Assembly: GCF_001426885.1 (NCBI RefSeq) | Contig: NZ_LMFP01000013.1 | Location: 236,659-300,658, forward strand | DNA: 64,000 nt | Source of the DNA: Pelomonas sp. Root1444 | Lineage (GTDB): Bacteria; Pseudomonadota; Gammaproteobacteria; Burkholderiales; Burkholderiaceae_C | Direction: 5' to 3' | Part shown: positions 59,735 to 64,000 of the stretch, in pieces | Numbering within the stretch: the stretch's first letter is position 1 | Layout of the letters: every line of letters begins with the position of its first letter | Translations under genes and position numbers: made by a program | Notes under the pieces: model-generated | What the model saw: only the letters and a program-made list of their open reading frames with translations | Databases searched by the model: none | Told to the model about the DNA's origin: nothing

Positions 59735-60997
59735 TCAGGCGCCGCGCGTGACGGGCATCGCGATCTTGTCGCTCGGCAACTTCATGTGGCGGGCCAGCTC
59801 CAGCTTGGCCAGCGAGTTGCGGTGCACCTCGTCCGGGCCGTCGGCAAAGCGCAGCGTGCGCTGGTGGGCCCACATCATCGCCAGCGGTGTGTCCTGCGAC
59901 ACGCCGGCGCCACCGAACACCTGCATGGCCCAGTCGATGACCTGCAGCGCCATGTTGGGCGCGACGATCTTGATCATCGCGATCTCGGCCTTGGCGACCT
60001 TGTTGCCCACCGTGTCCATCATGTAGGCGGCCTTCAGCGTCAGCAGGCGCGCCTGCTCGATCATGCAGCGCGCCTCGGCGATGCGCTCCTGCGTGACGGT
60101 CTGCTGCGCGATGGTCTTGCCGAAGGCCGTGCGCGAGATGGCGCGCTCGCACATCAGCTGCAGCGCGCGCTCGGCCGCGCCGATGGAGCGCATGCAGTGG
60201 TGGATGCGGCCCGGGCCCAGGCGGCCCTGCGCGATCTCGAAGCCGCGTCCCTCGCCCAGCAGGATGTTGCTGGCCGGCACGCGCACGTTCTTCAGCTCGA
60301 CCTCCATGTGGCCGTGGGGCGCGTCGTCATAGCCGAACACGGACAGCGCGCGGACGACGGTGATGCCCGGCGTGTCGGCCGGCACGACGATCATCGACTG
60401 CTGCTCGTGGCGGCCGGCCTCGGGATTGGTCTTGCCCATGACGATGTAGACGGCGCAGCGCGGGTCGCCGGCGCCGCTGCTCCACCACTTGCGGCCGTTG
60501 ATGACGTAGTCGTCGCCGTCGCGCTCGATGCGGCATTCGATGTTGGTCGCGTCCGACGACGCCACGGCCGGCTCGGTCATCAGGAAGGCCGAACGGATCT
60601 CGCCGCGCAGCAGCGGCTCCAGCCAGCGGTCCTTCAGCGCTTCGGACGCATAGCGCTCCAGCGTCTCCATGTTGCCGGTGTCCGGCGCCGAGCAGTTGAA
60701 GACCTCGGGCGCCCAGAACACGCGGCCCATGATCTCGCACATCGGCGCGTATTCGAGGTTGGACAGGCCCTCCGGCGCGCGGCTGGACTTGGGCAGGAAC
60801 AGGTTCCACAGCCCGGCGGCGCGGGCCTTGGGCTTGAGTTCCTCGATGACCTGCAGGGGCTGCCACACGTTGCCGGCGCGGCGGTTGGCCTCGATCTCTT
60901 CGAAGTAGCGGCGCTCGTTCGGGTAGATGTGCTCGTCGAAGAAGGCGAGCAGGCGTTCGCGCATCTGCGCGACCTTGGGGCTGTAGTCGAAGTTCAT
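59735..60997 (-). CDS. Acyl-CoA dehydrogenase family protein
   Basis: This 420-residue flavoprotein has the three acyl-CoA dehydrogenase domains: helical N-terminus, beta middle domain with [17 protein letters not shown] and [12 protein letters not shown], and C-terminal helices with [13 protein letters not shown] and [15 protein letters not shown]. It most resembles the ACAD10/11-type branch (no separate phosphotransferase domain is attached). FAD-dependent dehydrogenation of an acyl-CoA is expected; chain length is unknown. It lies 75 bp downstream of DUF1631 in the same orientation. Confidence 0.92.
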   Translation of the reverse strand: MNFDYSPKVAQMRERLLAFFDEHIYPNERRYFEEIEANRRAGNVWQPLQVIEELKPKARAAGLWNLFLPKSSRAPEGLSNLEYAPMCEIMGRVFWAPEVFNCSAPDTGNMETLERYASEALKDRWLEPLLRGEIRSAFLMTEPAVASSDATNIECRIERDGDDYVINGRKWWSSGAGDPRCAVYIVMGKTNPEAGRHEQQSMIVVPADTPGITVVRALSVFGYDDAPHGHMEVELKNVRVPASNILLGEGRGFEIAQGRLGPGRIHHCMRSIGAAERALQLMCERAISRTAFGKTIAQQTVTQERIAEARCMIEQARLLTLKAAYMMDTVGNKVAKAEIAMIKIVAPNMALQVIDWAMQVFGGAGVSQDTPLAMMWAHQRTLRFADGPDEVHRNSLAKLELARHMKLPSDKIAMPVTRGA

Positions 60998-61065
60998 GGC
61001 GCGGCTTTCCCGTTCGTGTGCCGCCAGTGTGGCGCAGCGAGGCCGCCGGCCTTGTCACGCAGGCA

Positions 61066-63057
61066 TCAGCCCGACAACAGCTTCTCTTCGGCCAGCGCCA
61101 GCGCCGCGGGCATGCCGCTGAGGACCAGCGTGTCGCCGCCGGCCAGCGTCGCGCCGTCGACGAGCAAGCCCTTGCCGTCGGCGCGCCGCAGGGACACCAC
61201 GGCGATACCCAGCGCATGCAGGGCCAGGTCGTCCAGCGGCCGGCCGGCATGCGGGCTGACGGTGGGCAGCGTGACGGAGGCCAGCCGCTCCTGGGCCAGC
61301 TCGTCGACGGTGTCGTCGTCGGCGCCGTGGAAGTAGCCGCGCAGCAGGCCGTAGCGCTTGTCGCGCGCATCGCGCGTGATGCGGATGACGCGCCGCATCG
61401 GCACGCCCACGAGTGCCAGCGCATGCGAGGCCAGCATCAGCGAGCCCTCGATGGCCTCGGGCACCACCTCGGTGGCGCCGGCCGCCTTGAGGCGCTCCAG
61501 GTCGCTGTCGTCGATGGTGCGCACGACGACCGGCACGCGCGGCGCATGGGCCCGCACGAGGTCGAGGATCTTCAGCGCCGACGGCGTGTCGTGATAGCTG
61601 ACCACCACCGCGCTGGCGCGCGCCAGGCCCGCGGCCATCAGGCTCTGCACCTTGGCCGCGTCACCGAAGACGACGCTCTGCCCGGCCGCCGCCGCCTGGC
61701 GCACGCGGTCGGGGTCGAGGTCCAGCGCCATGTAGGGGATGTGCTCGCCCTCCAGCAGCCGCGCCAGGTTTTGGCCCGAGCGGCCATAGCCGCAGATGAT
61801 GACGTGGGCCTCGGTCTTGATGCTCTTCTTGGCGATACTCGTCAGCTGCACCGACTGCATCAGCCAGTCGCTGCTGGACAGCTTCATGACGATGCGGTTG
61901 CTGTACATGATCAGGATGGGCGTGGCCAGCATGGACAGCACCATGCTCGCCAGCACCGGGCTGACCCACTGCGGCGCCACCAGCCCGTGCTGGGCACCCA
62001 GCGTCAACAGCACGAAGCCGAACTCGCCCGCCTGCGCGAGGTACAGGCCGGTGCGCAGCGCCACGCCCGGCGGCGACTTGAACAACCGCGCCAGGCCGGC
62101 GATGAGCGCGAACTTGGCCAGCACCGGCAGGGCGGTCAGCAGGATGATGAGCCACCAGTGGTCCACCACCGGCCGCCAGTCCAGCTTCATGCCGATGGTG
62201 ATGAAGAACAGCCCGAGCAGCACATCGTGGAAGGGCCGGATGTCGGTCTCCACCTGGTGGCGGTACTCGGTCTCGGAGATCAGCATGCCGGCCACGAACG
62301 CGCCCAGCGCCAGGCTCAGGCCGGCGTGCTCGGTCATCCAGGCCAGGCCCAGCGTGACCAGCAGCAGGTTGAGCATGAAGAGCTCGTCGCTCTTGCGGCG
62401 CGCCACCAGCGTGAGCCACCAGCGCATCGCCTTCTGGCCGCCGTACAGCAGCACGCCCAGCAGGCCGGCCGCCTTCAGCCCGGCCCAGGCCAGCGCGCTC
62501 ACCATCTCGCTGCCGCTGCTGTTCAGCGCCGGGATCAGCACCAGCAGCGGCACCACGGCCAGGTCCTGGAACAGCAGCACGCCCATGACCAGCTTGCCGT
62601 GCGGGCTCTCCAGTTCCAGCCGCTCGGCCATCAGCTTGACGACGATGGCGGTGGAGCTCATCGCCATGGCCGCGCCCAGCACGAGCGAACCCTGCCAGTT
62701 CAGCTCCCAGGCCACGCCCAACATCGCGAAACCGGCGATCAGCAGGGCGTTGCCGAGCATGGCGCCGGCGATGGTCAGCGTCACCTGCGCCATGCCGATG
62801 CCGAACACGGCCGTCTTCAGCGCGCGCAGCTTGGGCAGGTTGAACTCCAGCCCGATGGCGAACATCAGGAACACGACACCGAACTCCGCCAGGTACTGGA
62901 TGCTGGCCGAGTCATGCGCGAAGGCCAGCGCGTTCGGCCCGATCAACACGCCCACCGCGAGATAACCCAGCATGGGCGGCAGCTTCAGCGAACGGCAGAT
63001 CACCACGCCGAACACGGCGGCCACAAGATAGAGGAGGGCGAGATCGAGGGAGGTCAC
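61066..63057 (-). CDS. Kef-type monovalent cation:proton antiporter (CPA2) with RCK domains
   Basis: This 663-residue inner-membrane protein has about 12-13 hydrophobic segments in residues 1-385, including LGYLAVGVLIGPNALAF and MAIGLEFNL-like MFAIGLEFNLPKL. An RCK-N (Rossmann) domain follows from about 408 (VIICGYGRSGQNLARLL, then LDLDPDRV and FGDAAKVQ), and an RCK-C domain at about 575-660. It resembles glutathione-gated KefB/KefC and YbaL potassium-efflux systems; no ancillary KefF/KefG gene is adjacent. It is divergent from the glutamate dehydrogenase gene with a 182-bp gap. Confidence 0.92.
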   Translation of the reverse strand: MTSLDLALLYLVAAVFGVVICRSLKLPPMLGYLAVGVLIGPNALAFAHDSASIQYLAEFGVVFLMFAIGLEFNLPKLRALKTAVFGIGMAQVTLTIAGAMLGNALLIAGFAMLGVAWELNWQGSLVLGAAMAMSSTAIVVKLMAERLELESPHGKLVMGVLLFQDLAVVPLLVLIPALNSSGSEMVSALAWAGLKAAGLLGVLLYGGQKAMRWWLTLVARRKSDELFMLNLLLVTLGLAWMTEHAGLSLALGAFVAGMLISETEYRHQVETDIRPFHDVLLGLFFITIGMKLDWRPVVDHWWLIILLTALPVLAKFALIAGLARLFKSPPGVALRTGLYLAQAGEFGFVLLTLGAQHGLVAPQWVSPVLASMVLSMLATPILIMYSNRIVMKLSSSDWLMQSVQLTSIAKKSIKTEAHVIICGYGRSGQNLARLLEGEHIPYMALDLDPDRVRQAAAAGQSVVFGDAAKVQSLMAAGLARASAVVVSYHDTPSALKILDLVRAHAPRVPVVVRTIDDSDLERLKAAGATEVVPEAIEGSLMLASHALALVGVPMRRVIRITRDARDKRYGLLRGYFHGADDDTVDELAQERLASVTLPTVSPHAGRPLDDLALHALGIAVVSLRRADGKGLLVDGATLAGGDTLVLSGMPAALALAEEKLLSG

Positions 63058-63239
63058 CGGGCGATGGTATTCGGCGCGGCAAGGGGGTTCACGTCACGCC
63101 TTCCCGGGTGTGAAATCCGCCGCCGGCCAGCACCCATGCATTGCACGCATGGCCGCATACGCACTTGGCTAGACATGTCCTGGCGCCGGGGGCGGCCTTC
63201 GCGCTACCGTTCGCCCCACTCAAAGTTACGGAGCATTTC

Positions 63240-64000
63240 ATGCCCAACCTGTCGTTTGTTTCGCCCACGCGCAACAGCCCGTGGGGAACGTACCTGTCCC
63301 AGATCGACGCGGTCGAGCCCTATCTCGGGCACCTGCGCCGCTGGGTCGAAACGCTGCGCCGCCCCAAGCGCGCGCTCATCGTCGACATCCCCATCGAGCT
63401 GGACAACGGCACCATCGCCCACTATGAGGGCTACCGCGTCCAGCACAGCCTGACGCGTGGCCCCGGCAAGGGCGGCGTGCGCTACCACCCGGACGTGACG
63501 CTGGAAGAGGTGATGGCGCTGTCGGCCTGGATGACGGTCAAGAACGCCGCCGTCAACCTGCCGTACGGCGGTGCCAAGGGCGGCATCCGCCTCGATCCGT
63601 CGGCGCTGTCGATGAAGGAGCTGGAGAAGGTTACGCGCCGGTACACCAGCGAGATCGGCATCATCATCGGCCCCAACCAGGACATCCCCGCGCCGGACGT
63701 GAACACGAACGGCAAGATCATGGCCTGGATGATGGACACCTACTCGATGAACACCGGCGCCACGGCGACCGGCGTCGTCACCGGCAAGCCCATCGAACTG
63801 GGCGGCTCGCTGGGCCGCGTGGCCGCCACCGGCCGCGGCGTGTTCGTCGTCGGCCGCGAAGCGATGCGCCGCCTCAACGTCGAGATGGACCACGCGCGCG
63901 TCGCCGTGCAGGGCTTCGGCAACGTCGGCTCCATCGCCGCCAAGCTGTTTGCCGCCAACGGCGCCAAGATCGTCGCCGTGCAAGACCACACCGGCACCAT
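63240..64000 (+). CDS. gdhA: Glu/Leu/Phe/Val dehydrogenase (glutamate dehydrogenase), N-terminal part
   Basis: The first 253 codons of a glutamate dehydrogenase-family gene run off the right edge. Visible motifs are [21 protein letters not shown], the catalytic-Lys block [30 protein letters not shown] and the start of the Rossmann domain [11 protein letters not shown]. The enzyme interconverts glutamate and 2-oxoglutarate plus ammonia, and so could use the 2-oxoglutarate made by the arabinose pathway, although there is no operon link. ATG 63240 follows ACGGAG. Confidence 0.93.
   Translation, partial: MPNLSFVSPTRNSPWGTYLSQIDAVEPYLGHLRRWVETLRRPKRALIVDIPIELDNGTIAHYEGYRVQHSLTRGPGKGGVRYHPDVTLEEVMALSAWMTVKNAAVNLPYGGAKGGIRLDPSALSMKELEKVTRRYTSEIGIIIGPNQDIPAPDVNTNGKIMAWMMDTYSMNTGATATGVVTGKPIELGGSLGRVAATGRGVFVVGREAMRRLNVEMDHARVAVQGFGNVGSIAAKLFAANGAKIVAVQDHTGT

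Noticed and set aside
63135-63151. CATGC/GCATG inverted repeat upstream of gdhA
   Set aside because: Arms of only 5 bp and no convincing -35/-10 pair nearby; chance occurrence is likely.
1-64000. CRISPR arrays, insertion sequences, integrases, prophage genes, rRNA or tRNA genes
   Set aside because: No regularly spaced repeats, transposase or integrase motifs, or structural RNA signatures were seen anywhere in the window.

Overview
The window is GC-rich, densely coded chromosome from a Gram-negative betaproteobacterium, most likely Burkholderiales near Roseateles, Mitsuaria or Rubrivivax. This rests on the rpmH-rnpA-yidD-yidC-mnmE block, a KGSADH-type oxidative L-arabinose pathway, a TonB-dependent receptor, DUF1631 and TIGR03643 proteins, a PEP-CTERM protein and a palindrome-rich extragenic repeat. 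All functions are read from sequence motifs; no search was run.

Layout. Bases 1-4188 are origin-proximal housekeeping: the end of rpmH, then rnpA, yidD, yidC, two tandem terminators and mnmE. Bases 4241-54406 form one large plant cell-wall (pectin side chain, arabinan, galactan, xyloglucan) utilisation locus. It is interrupted at 29085-31709 by four genes with no visible link to it (PEP-CTERM protein, fatty-acid hydroxylase-like membrane protein, small unknown protein, PAS protein). Bases 54702-64000 return to general functions: TIGR03643 protein, alpha/beta hydrolase, RecQ, DUF1631, acyl-CoA dehydrogenase, Kef-type antiporter and the start of glutamate dehydrogenase.

The sugar locus has three parts. 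(1) A leftward run (16471 to 4241) carries an SDR sugar dehydrogenase, galM, a thioesterase, an SMP-30 lactonase, a YdeI-like protein, a PanE-like reductase, a PL22 oligogalacturonate lyase, an amidohydrolase, an unclassified toroid glycosidase, a PL10 pectate lyase and an alpha/beta hydrolase. (2) A divergent rightward run (16694 to 28955) carries a KDA dehydratase, a secreted GH43 arabinanase, a CUT1 ABC importer, a cytoplasmic GH51 and GH43, a GH97, and GntR and LysR regulators. (3) A leftward run (54406 to 31803) carries the TonB receptor, GH43, arabonate dehydratase, KGSA dehydrogenase, secreted GH51, lipoprotein GH43, GH127/146, a YtfQRT-YjfF-like furanose importer, a PA14-containing GH31, a DUF1080 protein and another GH43.

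Working model (inference): the TonB receptor imports oligosaccharides across the outer membrane; periplasmic and surface GH43, GH51, GH127/146, GH31, GH97, PL10 and PL22 trim them; the two ABC systems import arabino-oligosaccharides and free furanose sugars; cytoplasmic GH51 and GH43 finish the job. L-arabinose is then oxidised by dehydrogenase, lactonase, arabonate dehydratase, KDA dehydratase and 2-oxoglutarate semialdehyde dehydrogenase to 2-oxoglutarate. All five steps have candidates in the window. The 222-bp region between runs 1 and 2 holds two identical GT-N3-AC palindromes that are good candidate sites for the locus-encoded GntR/FadR-type regulator.
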